DNA of 64,000 bases from Paragorgia papillata (GCA_035771165.1 JAWNZC010000469.1:522001-586000), one strand, 5' to 3'; shown: positions 11,201 through 27,620, counted from the stretch's first letter. Translations and numbers: made by a program. Notes: a model not told the origin generated them from the sequence alone.

Positions 11201-14200
11201 CACCACCATTACCACCACTATTACCACCCCCATTACCACCACCATTACAACCCCCATTACCACCACTATTACCCCCACTATTACCACCACCATTACCACC
11301 ACCATTAGCACCACCATTACCACCACCATTACCACCACCATTACCACCACTATTACCTCCACTATTACCACCCCCATTACCACCACTTACCACCCCCATT
11401 ACCACCCCCATTACCACCACCATTACCACCACTATTACCACCCCCATTACCACCACTATTACCACCCCCATTATCACCACTATTACCACCACTATTACCA
11501 CCACCATTACCACCACCATTACCACCACCATTACCACCACCATTACCACCACCATTACCCCCACTATTACCACCGCCATTACCACCACTATTACCACCAC
11601 TATTACCACCACCATTACCACCACTATTACCACCCCCATTACCACCACTATTACCATCGCTATTACCACCCCCATTACCACCACCATTACCACCACTATT
11701 ACCACCACCATTACCACCACCATTACCACCACCATTACCACCACTATTACCACCCCCATTACCACCCCCATTACCCCACTATTACCACCCCCATTACCCC
11801 CACTATTACCACCCCCATTACCACCAACATTACCACCCCCATTACCACCACCATTACCACCACTATTACCACCACCATTACCACCACTATTACCACCCAC
11901 ATTACCACCAACATTATCACCCCCATTACCACCACCATTACCACCACTATTACCACCACCATTACCACCACTATTACCACACCCATTACCACCAACATTA
12001 CCACCCCCATTACCACCACCATTACCACCACTATTACCACCCCCATTACCACCACTATTACCACCCCCATTACCACCACTATTACCACCCCCATTACCAC
12101 CACTATTACCACCCCCATTACCACCACTATTACCACCACTATTACCACCACCATTACCACCACTATTACCACCACCATTACCACCACCATTACAATCCCC
12201 ATTACCACCACTATTACCCCCACTATTACCACCACCATTACCACCACCATTACTACCACCATTACCACCAGCATTACCACCACTATTACCACCCCCATTA
12301 CCACCCCCATTACCACCCCCATTACCCCGCTATTACCACCCCCATTACCCCCACTATTACCCCCACTATTACCACCCCCATTACCACCACTATTACCACC
12401 ACCATTACCACCACTATTACCACCCCCATTACCACCAACATTACCACCCCCATTACCACCAACATTACCACCCCCATTACCACCACCATTACCACCACTA
12501 TTACCACACCCATTACCACCACTATTACCACCCCCATTACCCCCACTATTACCACCACCATTACCACCACTATTACCACCACTATTACCACCACCATTAC
12601 CACCACTATTACCACCACCATTACCACCACTATTACCACCACCATTACCACCCCCATTACCACCCCCATTACCACCACTATTACCCCCACTATTACCACC
12701 ACCATTACCACCACTATTACCACCCCCATTACCACCAACATTACCACCCCCATTACCACCAACATTACCACCCCCATTACCACCACCATTACCACCACTA
12801 TTACCACCCCCATTACCACCACTATTACCACCACTATTACCACCACCATTACCACCACTATTACCACCCCCATTACCACCACTATTACCACCACTATTAC
12901 CACCACCATTACCACCACTATTACCACCCCCATTACCACCACCATTACCACCCCCATTACCACCACTATTACCCCCACTATTACCACCACCATTACCACT
13001 ACTATTACCACCACCATTACTACCACCATTACCACCACCATTACCACCACTATTACCACCCCCATTACCACCACCACTACTACCACCATTACCACCACCA
13101 TTACCACCACTATTACCACCCCCATTACCACCCCCATTACCACCACTATTACCACCCCCATTACCCCCACTATTACCACCCCCATTACCACCACCATAAC
13201 CACCCCATTACCACCACCATTACCACCACTATTACCACCACCATTACCACCACTATTACCACCCCCATTACCACCAACATTACCACCCCATTACCACCAC
13301 CATTACCACCACTATTACCACCACCATTACCACCACTATTACCACCCCCATTACCACCAACATTACCACCCCCATTACCACCACCATTACCACCACTATT
13401 ACCAACCCATTACCACCACTATTACCACCCCCATTACCACCACTATTACCACCCCCATTACCACCACTATTACCACCCCCATTACCACCACTATTACCAC
13501 CACTATTACCACCACCATTACCACCACTATTACCACCACCATTACCACCACCATTACAATCCCCATTACCACCACTATTACCCCCACTATTACCACCACC
13601 ATTACCACCACCATTAGCACCACCATTACCACCACCATTACCACCACCATTACCACCACTATTACCTCCACTATTACCACCCCCATTACCACCACTTACC
13701 ACCCCCATTACCACCACCATTACCACCACCATTACCACCACCATTACCAGCACCATTACCACCACTATTACCACCCCCATTACCACCACTATTACCACCC
13801 CCATTACCACCACCATTACCACCACCATTACCCCCACTATTACCCCCACTATTACCACCACCATTACCACCACTATTACCACCACCATTACCACCACTAT
13901 TACCACCACCATTACCACCCCCATTACCACCCCCATTACCACCACTATTACCCCCACTATTACCACCACCATTACCACCACTATTACCACCCCCATTACC
14001 ACCAACATTACCACCCCCATTACCACCAACATTACCACCCCCATTACCACCACCATTACCACCACTATTACCACCCCCATTACCACCACTATTACCACCA
14101 CTATTACCACCACTATTACCACCACCATTACCACCACTATTACCACCGCCATTACCACCACTATTACCACCACTATTACCACCACCATTACCACCACTAT

Positions 14201-17200
14201 TACCACCCCCATTACCACCACTATTACCACCGCTATTACCACCCCCATTACCACCACCATTACCACCACTATTACCACCACCATTACCACCACTATTACC
14301 ACCACCATTACCACCACCATTACCACCACCATTACCACCACTATTACCACCCCCATTACCACCCCCATTACCCCACTATTACCACCCCCATTACCCCCAC
14401 TATTACCACCCCCATTACCACCAACATTACCACCCCCATTACCACCACCATTACCACCACTATTACCACCACCATTACCACCACTATTACCACCCACATT
14501 ACCACCAACATTACCACCCCCATTACCACCACCATTACCACCACTATTACCACCACCATTACCACCACTATTACCACCCCCATTACCACCAACATTACCA
14601 CCCCCATTACCACCACCATTACCACCACTATTACCATCCCCATTACCACCACTATTACCACCCCCATTACCACCACTATTACCACCCCCATTACCACCAC
14701 TATTACCACCCCCATTACCACCACTATTACCACCACTATTACCACCACCATTACCACCACTATTACCACCCCCATTACCACCACTATTACCACCGCTATT
14801 ACCACCCCCATTACCACCACCATTACCACCACTATTACCACCACCATTACCACCACCATTACCACCACCATTACCACCACTATTACCACCCCCATTACCA
14901 CCCCCATTACCCCACTATTACCACCCCCATTACCCCCACTATTACCACCCCCATTACCACCAACATTACCACCCCCATTACCACCACCATTACCACCACT
15001 ATTACCACCACCATTACCACCACTATTACCACCCACATTACCACCAACATTACCACCCCCATTACCACCACCATTACCACCACTATTACCACCACCATTA
15101 CCACCACCATTAGCACCACCATTACCACCACCATTACCACCACCATTACCACCACTATTACCTCCACTATTACCACCCCCATTACCACCACTTACCACCC
15201 CCATTACCACCACCATTACCACCACCATTACCACCCCCATTACCACCCCCATTACCCCACTATTACCACCCCCATTACCCCCACTATTACCACCCCCATT
15301 ACCACCAACATTACCACCCCCATTACCACCACCATTACCACCACTATTACCACCACCATTACCACCACTATTACCACCCACATTACCACCAACATTACCA
15401 CCCCCATTACCACCACCATTACCACCACTATTACCACCACCATTACCACCACTATTACCACCCCCATTACCACCAACATTACCACCCCCATTACCACCAC
15501 CATTACCACCACTATTACCATCCCCATTACCACCACTATTACCACCCCCATTACCACCACTATTACCACCCCCATTACCACCACTATTACCACCCCCATT
15601 ACCACCACTATTACCACCACTATTACCACCACCATTACCACCACTATTACCACCCCCATTACCACCACCATTACAATCCCCATTACCACCACTATTACCC
15701 CCACTATTACCACCACCATTACCACCACCATTACTACCACCATTACCACCAGCATTACCACCACTATTACCACCCCCATTACCACCCCCATTACCACCCC
15801 CATTACCACCCCCATTACCCCGCTATTACCACCCCCATTACCCCCACTATTACCCCCACTATTACCACCCCCATTACCACCACTATTACCACCACTATTA
15901 CCACCACCATTACCACCACTATTACCACCCCCATTACCACCAACATTACCACCCCCATTACCACCAACATTACCACCCCCATTACCACCACCATTACCAC
16001 CACTATTACCACCCCCATTACCACCACTATTACCACCCCATTACCCCCACTATTACCACCACCATTACCACCACCATTACCACCACTATTACCACCACCA
16101 TTACCACCACTATTACCACCACCATTACCACCCCCATTACCACCCCCATTACCACCACTATTACCCCCACTATTACCACCACCATTACCACCACTATTAC
16201 CACCCCCATTACCACCAACATTACCACCCCCATTACCACCAACATTACCACTCCCATTACCACCACCATTACCACCACTATTACCACCCCCATTACCACC
16301 ACTATTACCACCCCCATTACCCCCACTATTACCACCACCATTACCACCACCATTACCACCACTATTACCCCCACTATTACCACCACCATTACCACCACTA
16401 TTACCACCACCATTACCACCACTATTACCACCACCATTACCACCCCCATTACCACCCCCATTACCACCATTATTACCCCCACTATTACCACCACCATTAC
16501 CACCACCATTACCACCACTATTATCCCCAATATTACCACCACCATTACCACCCCCATTACCACCACCTTTACCACCACCATTACACCACCATTACCACCA
16601 CTATTACCACCCCCATTACCACAACGATTACTACCACCATTACCACCACCATTACCACCACTATTACCACCACTATTACCACCACCATTACCACCACTAT
16701 TACCACCACCATTACCACCACTATTACCACCACCATTACCACCACTATTACCACCCCCATTACCACCACTATTACCACCACCATTACCACCACTATTACC
16801 ACCCCCATTACCACCACCATTACTACCACCATTACCACCACCATTACCACCACTATTACCACCCCCATTACCCCACTATTACCACCACCATTACCACCAC
16901 CATTACCACCACCATTACCACCCCATTACCACCCCCATTACCACCACTATTACCACCACCATTACCACCACTATTACCACCACTATTAGCACCCCCATTA
17001 CCAGCACTATTACCCCCACTATTACCACCACCATTACCACTACTATTACCACCACCATTACTACCACCATTACCACCACAATTACCACCACTATTACCAC
17101 CCCCATTACCACCACTACCACCACTATTACCACCCCCATTACCACCACTATTACCACCCCCATTACCACCCCCATTACCACCACTATTACCACCACTATT

Positions 17201-20200
17201 ACCACCACTATTACCACCACTATTACCACCCCCATTACCACCACCATTACAATCCCCATTACCACCACTATTACCCCCACTATTACCACCACCATTACCA
17301 CCACTATTACCACCCCCATTACCACCACCATTACTACCACCATTACCACCACCATTACCACCACTATTACCACCCCCATTACCACCCCCATTACCCCACT
17401 ATTACCACCCCCATTACCCCCACTATTACCACCCCCATTACCACCAACATTACCACCCCCATTACCACCACCATTACCACCACCATTACCACCACCATTA
17501 CCACCACCATTACCACCCCCATTACCACCAACATTACCACCCCCCATTACCACCACCATTACCACCACTATTACCACCACCATTACCACCACTATTACCA
17601 CCCCATTACCACCAACATTACCACCCCCATTACCACCACCATTACCACCACTATTACCACCCCCATTACCACCACTATTACCACCCCCATTACCACCACT
17701 ATTACCACCCCATTACCACCACTATTACCACCACCCCCATTACCACCACTATTACCACCACTATTACCACCACCATTACCACCACTATTACCACCCCCAT
17801 TACCACCACCATTACCACCCCCATTACCACCACTATTACCCCCACTATTACCACCAACCATTACCACCACCATTACTACCACCATTACCACCAGCATTAC
17901 CACCACTATTACCACCCCCATTACCACCCCCATTACCACCCCCATTACCCCGCTATTACCACCCCCATTACCCCCACTATTACCCCACTATTACCACCCC
18001 CATTACCACCACTATTACCACCACTATTACCACCACCATTACCACCACTATTACCACCCCCATTACCACCAACATTACCACCCCCATTACCACCAACATT
18101 ACCACCCCCATTACCACCACCATTACCACCACCATTACCACCACTATTACCACCCCCATTACCACCACTATTACCACCCCCATTACCCCCACTATTACCA
18201 CCACCATTACCACCAACCATTACCACCACTATTACCACCACTATTACCACCACCATTACCACCACTATTACCACCACCATTACCACCACACTATTACCAC
18301 CACCATTACCACCCCCATTACCACCCCCCATTACCACCACTATTACCCCCACTATTAACCACCACCATTACCACCACTATTACCACCCCCATTACCACCA
18401 ACATTACCACCCCCATTACCACCAACATTACCACCCCCATTACCACCACCATTACCACCACTATTACCACCCCCATTACCACCACTATTACCACCCCCAT
18501 TACCCCCACTATTACCACCACCATTACCACCACCATTACCACCACTATTACCCCCACTATTACCACCACCATTACCACCACTATTACCACCACCATTACC
18601 ACCACTATTACCACCACCATTACCACCCCCATTACCACCCCCATTACCACCACTATTACCCCCACTATTACCACCACCATTACCACCACTATTACCACCC
18701 CCATTACCACCAACATTACCACCCCCATTACCACCAACATTACCACCCCCATTACCACCACCATTACCACCACTATTACCACCCCCATTACCACCACTAT
18801 TACCACCCCCATTACCCCCACTATTACCACCACCATTACCACCACTATTACCCCCACTATTACCACCACCATTACCACCACTATTACCACCACCATTACC
18901 ACCACTATTACCACCACCATTACCACCCCCATTACCACCCCCATTACCACCACTATTACCCCCACTATTACCACCACCATTACCACCACCATTACCACCA
19001 CTATTATCCCCAATATTACCACCACCATTACCACCCCCATTACCACCACCTTTACCACCACCATTACACCACCATTACCACCACTATTACCACCCCCATT
19101 ACCACAACGATTACTACCACCATTACCACCACCATTACCACCACTATTACCACCACCATTACCACCACTATTACCACCACCATTACCACCACTATTACCA
19201 CCACCATTACCACCACTATTACCACCCCCATTACCACCACTATTACCCCCCCTATTACCACCACCATTACCACCACTATTATCCCCACTATTACCACCAC
19301 CATTACCACCAATATTACCACCACCATTACCACCCCCATTACCACCACCTTTACCACCACTATTACACCACCATTACCACCACTATTATCCCCACTATTA
19401 CCACCACCATTACCACCAATATTACCACCACCATTACCACCACCATTACAATCCCCATTACCACCACTATTACCCCCACTATTACCACCACCATTACCAC
19501 CACTATTACCACCCCCATTACCACCACCATTACTACCACCATTACCACCACCATTACCACCACTATTACCACCCCCATTACCACCCCCATTACCCCGCTA
19601 TTACCACCCCCATTACCCCCACTATTACCACCACCATTACCATCACCATTACCACCACCATTACCACCACCATTACCCCCACTATTACCACCCCCATTAC
19701 CACCACTATTACCACCACTAATACCACCACCATTACCACCACTATTACCACCCCCATTACCACCAACATTACCACCCCCATTACCACCAACATTACCACC
19801 CCATTACCACCACCATTACCACCACTATTACCACCCCCATTACCACCACTATTACCACCACTATTACCACCCCCATTACCCCCACTATTACCACCACCAT
19901 TACCACCACCATTACCACCACTATTACCCCCACTATTACCACCACCATTACCACCACCATTACCACCACCATTACCACCACTATTACCACCACCATTACC
20001 ACCCCCATTACCACCCCCATTACCACCACTATTACCCCCACTATTACCACCACCATTACCACCCCCATTACCACCACCTTTACCACCACCATTACACCAC
20101 CATTACCACCACTATTACCACCCCCATTACCACAACGATTACTACCACCATTACCACCACCATTACCACCACTATTACCACCACCATTACCACCACTATT

Positions 20201-23200
20201 ACCACCACCATTACCACCACTATTACCACCACCATTACCACCACTATTACCACCACCATTACCACCACCATTACCACCCCCATTACCACCACTATTACCC
20301 CCACTATTACCACCACCATTACCACCACCATTACCACCACTATTATCCCCAATATTACCACCACCATTACCACCCCCATTACCACCACCTTTACCACCAC
20401 CATTACACCACCATTACCACCACTATTATCCCCAATATTACCACCACCATTACCACCCCCATTACCACCACCTTTACCACCACCATTACCCCCACCATTA
20501 ACACCACTATTACCACCCCCATTACCACAACGATTACTACCACCACCATTACCACCACCATTACCACCACTAATACCACCACTATTACCACCACCATTAC
20601 CACCACTATTACCACACCACCACCATTACCACCACATTACCACCACCATTACCACCACTATTACCACCCCCATTACCACCACTATTACCCCCCCTATTAC
20701 CACCACCATTACCACCACTATTATCCCCACTATTACCACCACCATTACCACCAATATTACCACCACCATTACCACCCCCATTACCACCACCCATTACCAC
20801 CACCTTTACCACCACTATTACACCACCATTACCACCACTATTATCCCCACTATTACCACCACCATTACCAACAATATTACCACCACCATTACCACCACCA
20901 TTACAATCCCCATTACCACCATTATTACCCCCACTATTACCACCCCCATTACCACCACCATTACTACCACCATTACCACCACCATTACCACCACTATTAC
21001 CACCACCATTACCACCACCATTACCACCACTATTACCACCACCATTACCACCACTATTACCACCACCATTACCACCACCATTACCACCCCCATTACCACC
21101 ACTATTACCCCCACTATTACCACCACCATTACCACCCCCATTACCACCACCTTTACCACCACCATTACACCACCATTACCACCACCATTACCACCACTAT
21201 TATCCCCAATATTACCACCACCATTACCACCCCCATTACCACCACCTTTACCACCACCATTACACCACCATTACCACCACTATTACCACCCCCATTACCA
21301 CAACGATTACTACCACCATTACCACCACCATTACCACCACCATTACCACCACTATTACCACCACCATTACCACCACTATTACCACCACCATTACCACCAC
21401 TATTACCACCACCATTACCACCACTATTACCACCACCATTACCACCACCATTACCACCCCCATTACCACCACTATTACCCCCACTATTACCACCACCATT
21501 ACCACCACCATTACCACCACTATTACCACCACCATTACCACCAATATTACCACCACCATTACCACCCCCATTACCACCACCTTTACCACCACCATTACAC
21601 CACCATTACCACCACTATTACCACCCCCATTACCACCACGATTACTACCACCATTACCACCACCATTACCACCACTATTACCACCACCATTACCTTACCA
21701 CCACTATTACCACCACCATTACCACCACTATTAACCACCAACCGTTACCACCACTATTACCACCCCCCCCATTACCACCACTATTACCCCCACTATTACC
21801 ACCACCATTAACCACCAACTATTATCCACCACTATTACCACCAATATTACCACCCGCACCAATTCCACCCCCATTACCACCACCTTTACCACCACTATTA
21901 CACCACCATTACCACCACTATTACACCCCCATAACCACCACCATTACCACCAAATATTACCACCACCATTACCACCACTATTACCACCCCCATTACCACC
22001 ATTCTATTACCACAACCCATTACCACCCCACTATTACACCACCATTCCACCACTATTACCAACAACCCATTACCACCACCATTACCACCACTATTACCAC
22101 CCCCATTACCACCACTATTACCACCACCTACCACTACCACCACCCCATTACCACCACATTACCACCACTATTACCACCACCATTACCACCACTATTTACC
22201 ACCACTATTACCACCCACCCATTACCACCACCACTATTACCACCACCATTACCAACCAGACACCATTACCACCACTATTACCAACCACCATACCCACACA
22301 ATTACCACCCCCATTACCACCACTATTACCACCACTATTACCAACCACCATTACCACCACTATTACCCCACTATTACCACCACCATTACCACCACTATTA
22401 CCACCACCATTACCACCACTATTACACCACCATTACCACCACCATTACCACCCCAATTACCACCCCTATTACCACCACCATTACCACCACCATTACCACC
22501 ACTATTACCACCACCATTACCACCACTATTACCACCACCATTACCACCACTATTACCACCACCATTACCACCACTATTACCACCACCATTACCACCAACT
22601 ATTACCACCACCATTACCACCACTATTACCACCCCCCATTACCACCACTATTACCACCCTATTACCACCACCATTACCACCACCATTATCCCCACTATTA
22701 CCACCACCATTACCACCACTATTACCACCACCCATTACCACCACACCACCATTACCACCACCATTACCACCACTATTACCACCACTATTACCCACCCCCA
22801 TTACCACCACCATTACACCACCTAATTACCACCACTATTACCATCCCACTATTACCACCACATTACCACCAATATTACCACACCAATTACCACCACCATT
22901 ACACCACCTTACCACCACTATTAACCACCACTATTACCACCCACCATTACCACCACTATTACCACCACTATTACCACCACTATTACCACCCCCATTACCA
23001 CCACCATTACCACCCCCATTACCACCACCATTACCACCACCATTACCACCACCATTACCACCCCCATTACCACCCCCATTACCCCACTATTACCACCCCC
23101 ATTACCCCCACTATTACCACCACCATTACCATCACCATTACCACCACCATTACCACCACCATTACCCCCACTATTACCACCCCCATTACCACCACTATTA

Positions 23201-24096
23201 CCACCACTATTACCACCACCATTACCACCACTATTACCACCCCCATTACCACCAACATTACCACCCCCATTACCACCAACATTACCACCCCCATTACCAC
23301 CACTATTACCACCCCCATTACCACCACTATTACCACCCCCATTACCCCCACTATTACCACCACCATTACCACCACCATTACCACCACTATTACCCCCACC
23401 ATTACCACCACTATTACCACCCCCATTACCACCCCCATTACCACCACTATTACCACCACTATTACCACCCCCATTACCACCACTATTACCACCACTATTA
23501 CCACAACCATAACCACCCCCATTACCCCACTATTACCACCCCCATTACCACCACTATTACCACCCCCATTACCACCACTATTACCACCCCCATTACCACC
23601 ACTATTACCACCACCATTACCACCACTATTACCACCCCCATTACCACCACCATTACTACCACCATTACCACCACCATTACCACCACTATTACCACCCCCA
23701 TTACCCGACTATTACCACCACCATTACCACCACCATTACCACCACCATTACCACCCCCATTACCACCCCCATTACCACCACTATTACCACCACCATTACC
23801 ACCACTATTACCACCACTATTAGCACCCCCATTACCACCACTATTACCCCCACTATTACCACCACCATTACCACTACTATTACCACCACCATTACTACCA
23901 CCATTACCACCACCATTACCACCACTATTACCACCCCCATTACCCCCACTATTACCACCCCCATTACCACCACCATTACTACCACCATTACCACCCCCAT
24001 TACCACCACCATTACCACCCTCATTACCACCACCATTACCACCACTATTACCACCCCCATTACCACCCCCATTACCACCCCCATTACCACCCCCAT
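8283..24096. repeat. 15.8 kb CACCATTAC-type satellite, G-free on the plus strand
   Basis: The array is built from ACCACC, ACCACCACTATT and ATTACC words. From 8283 to about 10.0 kb nearly all units are ACC-based. From about 10.0 kb on, a CCCCCATT variant becomes frequent. Longer blocks recur: ACAATCCCC near 12192, 13556, 15672, 17249, 19448 and 20902; CCCCGCTATT near 12326, 15828, 17948 and 19594; ACAACGATTACTACC near 16621, 19105, 20133, 20527 and 21299. That indicates higher-order duplication. Units near 21.7-22.9 kb are eroded by indels. Because no phase of the unit contains a stop codon, very long Thr/Ile, Pro/Leu, His/Tyr and Val/Met frames exist; they are not proteins. Confidence 0.95.
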
Positions 24097-24737
24097 TGTT
24101 TGTGGTGTTGTCTGTGGTGTGGTGTGGTGGTGCATGTGATGTGGTGTCTGTGGTGTGGAGTTGTCTGTGGTGTGGTGTGGTGTGGTGTTGTCTGTGGTGT
24201 AGTGTTGTCTGTGGTGTGGTGTTGTCTGTGGTGTGGTGTTGTCTGTGGTGTAGTGTTGTCTGTGGTGTGGTGTTGTCTGTGGTGTAGTGTTGTCTGTGGT
24301 GTGGTGTTGTCTGTGGTGTAGTGTTGTCTGTGGTGTGGTGTTGTCTGTGGTGTGGTGGTGTATGTGATGTTGTCTGTGATGTGGTGTTGTATGTGGTGTG
24401 GTGTGGTGGTGTATGTGATGTGTTGTCTGTGGTGTGGTGTTGTCTGTGGTGTGGTATGTGATGTGGTGTCTGTGGTGTGGTGTTGTCTGTGGTGTGGTGT
24501 TGTCTGTGGTGTGGTGTTGTCTGTGGTGTAGTGTGGTGTTGTCTGTGGTGTGGTGTTGTCTGTGGTGTGGTGTTGTCTGTGGTGTAGTGTGGTGTTGTCT
24601 GTGGTGTGGTGTTGTCTGTGGTGTGGTGTTGTATGTGGTGTGGTGTTGTCTGTGGTGTGGTGTTGTCTGTGATGTGATGTGGTGTTGTCTGTGGTGTGGT
24701 GTTGTCTGTGGTGTGGTGTGGTATGTGGTGTGGTACG
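24097..24737. repeat. T/G-rich minisatellite (GTTGTCTGTGGTGTGGT-type)
   Basis: About 640 bases of a 17-19-bp unit with GTGGTGTTGTCTGTGGTGT as the common form. It begins abruptly after the CCCCCATT array, with the strand bias reversed (T and G instead of C and A). Cys/Val-rich open frames through it are artefacts. Confidence 0.9.
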
Positions 24738-25184
24738 GTGCCCCCCTGCTTCCTACGCCCCTGTTAAATTATGTACACTGGATTTTTGCTATTTCACATT
24801 TTGAGAATGTGAAATTATTAAATTGTAAAAATTATTGTAATAATAATATTATTATAAATAATATTACTATTATTGTTATTACTATTATTATTATTATTAT
24901 TATTACTATTGTTGTTGTTGTTATTATTATTATCATTGTTGTTGTTGTTGTTATTATTATTATCATTATTATTATTGTTGTTGTTGTTATTATTATCACC
25001 CGAGATTGCTCACTCATATTTCTGGCTATGAAGGTTGCTACTCTAAGTGATGAACCAGACACAGTTGAGTAGAGTTTTTTTCTCATGGTTCATCATTCAT
25101 CACTCACAAGTAATCATTATTTACCATAATGAAATATGAAAATAGAAAAAGACACCACAACAAATATGATTCAAGTTAATATGA
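24738..25184. repeat. ATT/GTT microsatellite and flanks
   Basis: From about 24835 to 25000 the sequence is (ATT)n and (GTT)n trinucleotides. Just before, GCCCCCCTGCTTCCTACGCCCC (24740-24761) resembles the right end of the 28336-28908 dispersed repeat. No gene is seen. Confidence 0.75.
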
Positions 25185-25275
25185 ATATATATTACTATTA
25201 GAAGCAGAATAGAAATAGGAAATGACAATTACTGATGGTGGATAAAAACTAAAATATATCCAATATCCACACGCC
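25185..25275. repeat. ~90-bp direct repeat, left copy
   Basis: AATATATATTACTATTAG through ATATCCAATATCCACACGC is repeated in the same orientation at 28210-28302. The two copies bracket about 3 kb of repeat-rich DNA. Confidence 0.75.
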
Positions 25276-25639
25276 ATTCAATATAGAGATCTGGATAGTA
25301 CTCCAACTCGATGCATAGTTTCAATCCATACAGCTCATAAACATGAAAGAAAAAAGAAAAATATGTTAAAAGATGTACAATATGTTTGATCAGATTCGTA
25401 TGAGAATAATTTGTGTAAATAAATATTCTTCAAGCTATTTTACTCAGAAAAACTAAATGCAAGTTTCCAAGTGGGAGTGAAATCTACAGCTTGTGTTACA
25501 GTAGTAAAATACCAAAATGTGACCACCATCCCTCAGACACACCTTTGCAAGCATATTACTCAGTATCAATGACTCAATGTCTCACTTCTACCATGTCGCA
25601 CAATTTAGTGTCTTTTATTAGTGAGACTTTTGTGTCTGT

Positions 25640-26430
25640 TTAGCATGTATTGACTGTGTCTTGTTAGGTCAGATCTATTAAAAGCGCACCGTAATGCACT
25701 TGTGTCTGCATGGTATCAGTGGCCGCAACAGTACAGATACGATTACCGTAGCTACCATATTGGCATATTTTGCCTCTTTGAGTGATACTAGTAATTGATC
25801 GTACATCAGCAGCTACATCAACCCTAATACTGTGACTGTTTACCTCCAATTATGTCTGCATCTTTCTAGATCATTATGATCATGCTGTGATGTATGAACC
25901 TACTGTACTATGTATGCAAGAAAACCACAATTGAAATTCCTTGCTATGTAGGAATATGCTACTGAAATAAACTCTTAGTAACTAGTAAACAGTTTCTGCA
26001 ACATAAGAAAGTACATAAAGTATACGAGACTGTGTCTTGTATGTATTAAAGCCTTGTATCAGTAACTGCATCAGAACAGATTCATATTCATTGATGACTC
26101 AACTGTCATGTCAGTAATTGATCTACATCAGCAGTTACATTGTCTACAACATTTAATAGTCCTAATACATGTACCTACTGTATCAAACTGTGTCTTGTAT
26201 TTCTATTAAAGTGCATGGTAGTGCACTTGTGTCTGCTGTATCAGTAACTGCATCAGAACAGATTCATATTCATTGATGACTCAACTGTCATGTTAGTAAT
26301 TGATCTACATCAGCAGTTACATCAACTTTCTTACTGTGACTGTTTACCTTCGATTGTGTCTGCATCTTTCTGGATCAATATGATTGTGCTGTAAGGTATG
26401 AACTTATTGTACTATGTATGCAAAGAAAAT
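25640..26430. repeat. Degenerate tandem repeat, about three copies
   Basis: The series TGTGTCTTGT...ATTAAA...GCACTTGTGTCTGC...GTAATTGATC...ACATCAGCAG...ACTGTGACTGTTTACC...TGTACTATGTATGCAA occurs around 25655-25920, partly around 26030-26150, and around 26187-26425. The copies differ by indels. No coding function is seen. Confidence 0.65.
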
Positions 26431-26672
26431 ACCATTTGGATGTAAAATACGAAGACATACTTAACAATTTCAAGCGTCCACAGACCACACTGCCCGACGG
26501 CCGACACTGGCAGTTGCGACTGTTGTTTCTATCTCCTCTGTAATTCTGTAAATTCACTTGAAAGTTCCTCCACAGCTTGTCTAAATCTTCATTTCAATCT
26601 CTGTAAATACATGGAGTGAACTAGCAGTGATAAACTGCACTTTTTCGCCAAGTTTTGTGCAGTAAACAAACA

Positions 26673-26855
26673 ATTCTTCCTTCCCGCCATTGATCAATTC
26701 ATCACGTGACCGCGTGTTTTGCGGACGCGATTACATGAAGTTCTTTGGTAACAATCTGCTTCGCATAAAACATAAATAAACAATTTTGGCACAAGACCAG
26801 GGTTTATTGCGAATATTTTTTATCTGTTCATTAATGTAGTTTGGGGAGTTGAGGT
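26673..26855. repeat. ~180-bp direct repeat, left copy
   Basis: Starts TTCTTCCTTCCCGCCATTGA and includes CACGTGAC and GAATATTTTTTATCTGTTCA. The sister copy is at 27430-27620. They enclose the 27087-27295 palindrome. Confidence 0.75.
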
Positions 26856-27086
26856 CATTTATTGTTGATTATGATCGAGATGCGGCTGCACCCCCCACCC
26901 CACCCCACCCCCCAAGGTCTATTCTAAGGGGTCTAAATTTCCGAAATCCGTTCTATTTTGGCAATTTTAACCGCAACCGCTTTTCCGTTTCACTTACTAG
27001 GAACTTAACCGCGCTTTTGAGAAATCATCGCCAATTCTCAAGCGCTCTGCACCCTAAAAGATAATTGCATGTATCCAATGAGGACA

Positions 27087-27295
27087 TTTAGGGCGGATTT
27101 TGATCATATCCAGTTTTGTTTTGTTGGGTTTGTTTTTTTGTTATTTTGTTGGGGTTTTTTTTGGGGGGCGGGTTAACTGAACGGTTCTCAGTTAACCCCC
27201 CCCCCCCCCAAAAAAAAACAACCCAAAAAAACCCCAACCCAACCCAAACTGGATATGAACAAAACTGGATATGATCAAAATCCGCCCTAAAATAA
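27087..27295. mobile_element. Fold-back element with oligo-G/oligo-C core
   Basis: TTTAGGGCGGATTTTGATCA at the left is matched by its reverse complement at the right end (to 27295). The arms run inward through G/T-rich and C/A-rich tracts to GGTTAACTGA...TCAGTTAACC at the centre. Total length is about 209 bp. Confidence 0.7.
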
Positions 27296-27429
27296 TGGCT
27301 AAAACCACCTAAATGCCAAACTATAAAATCTTGACATGAAGTTCTTAATAGTCAGTTTATTTCCTTTAGATTGTAAATATATTGTATTGAAAATATAACC
27401 TGGAGATGGTTTTTTCCTTCCTTCCTTCC

Positions 27430-27620
27430 CGCTTCGTTCTTCCCGCCATTGATCAATTCATCACGTGACCTCGTGTTTTGCGGACATGATTACATGAAGT
27501 ACTTGGGTAACAATCTGCTTCGCATATAAAAACATAAATAAACAATTTTGTCATATTAAAACCTGGTTTTATTGCGAATATTTTTTATCTGTTCATTAAT
27601 ACAGCTTGGTGAGTTGAGTT
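27430..27620. repeat. ~180-bp direct repeat, right copy
   Basis: Sister copy of 26673-26855, including CCGCCATTGATCAATTCATC and the same GAATATTTTTTATC tail. Confidence 0.75.

Noticed and set aside
9165..11900. Minus-strand 911-codon Gly/Asn and Val/Met frame, resembling a glycine-rich protein
   Set aside because: Same satellite read from the other strand; no non-repetitive part, promoter or splice site.
8254..13617. 1787-codon open frame of His/Tyr, Thr/Ile and Pro/Leu repeats
   Set aside because: No phase of the CAC/CAT/TAC satellite contains a stop codon, so long frames arise automatically. The amino-acid type changes with each indel and there is no domain.
24096..25072. Cys/Val-rich plus-strand frames
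   Set aside because: Products of the GTTGTCTGTGGTGT minisatellite and the ATT/GTT microsatellite.
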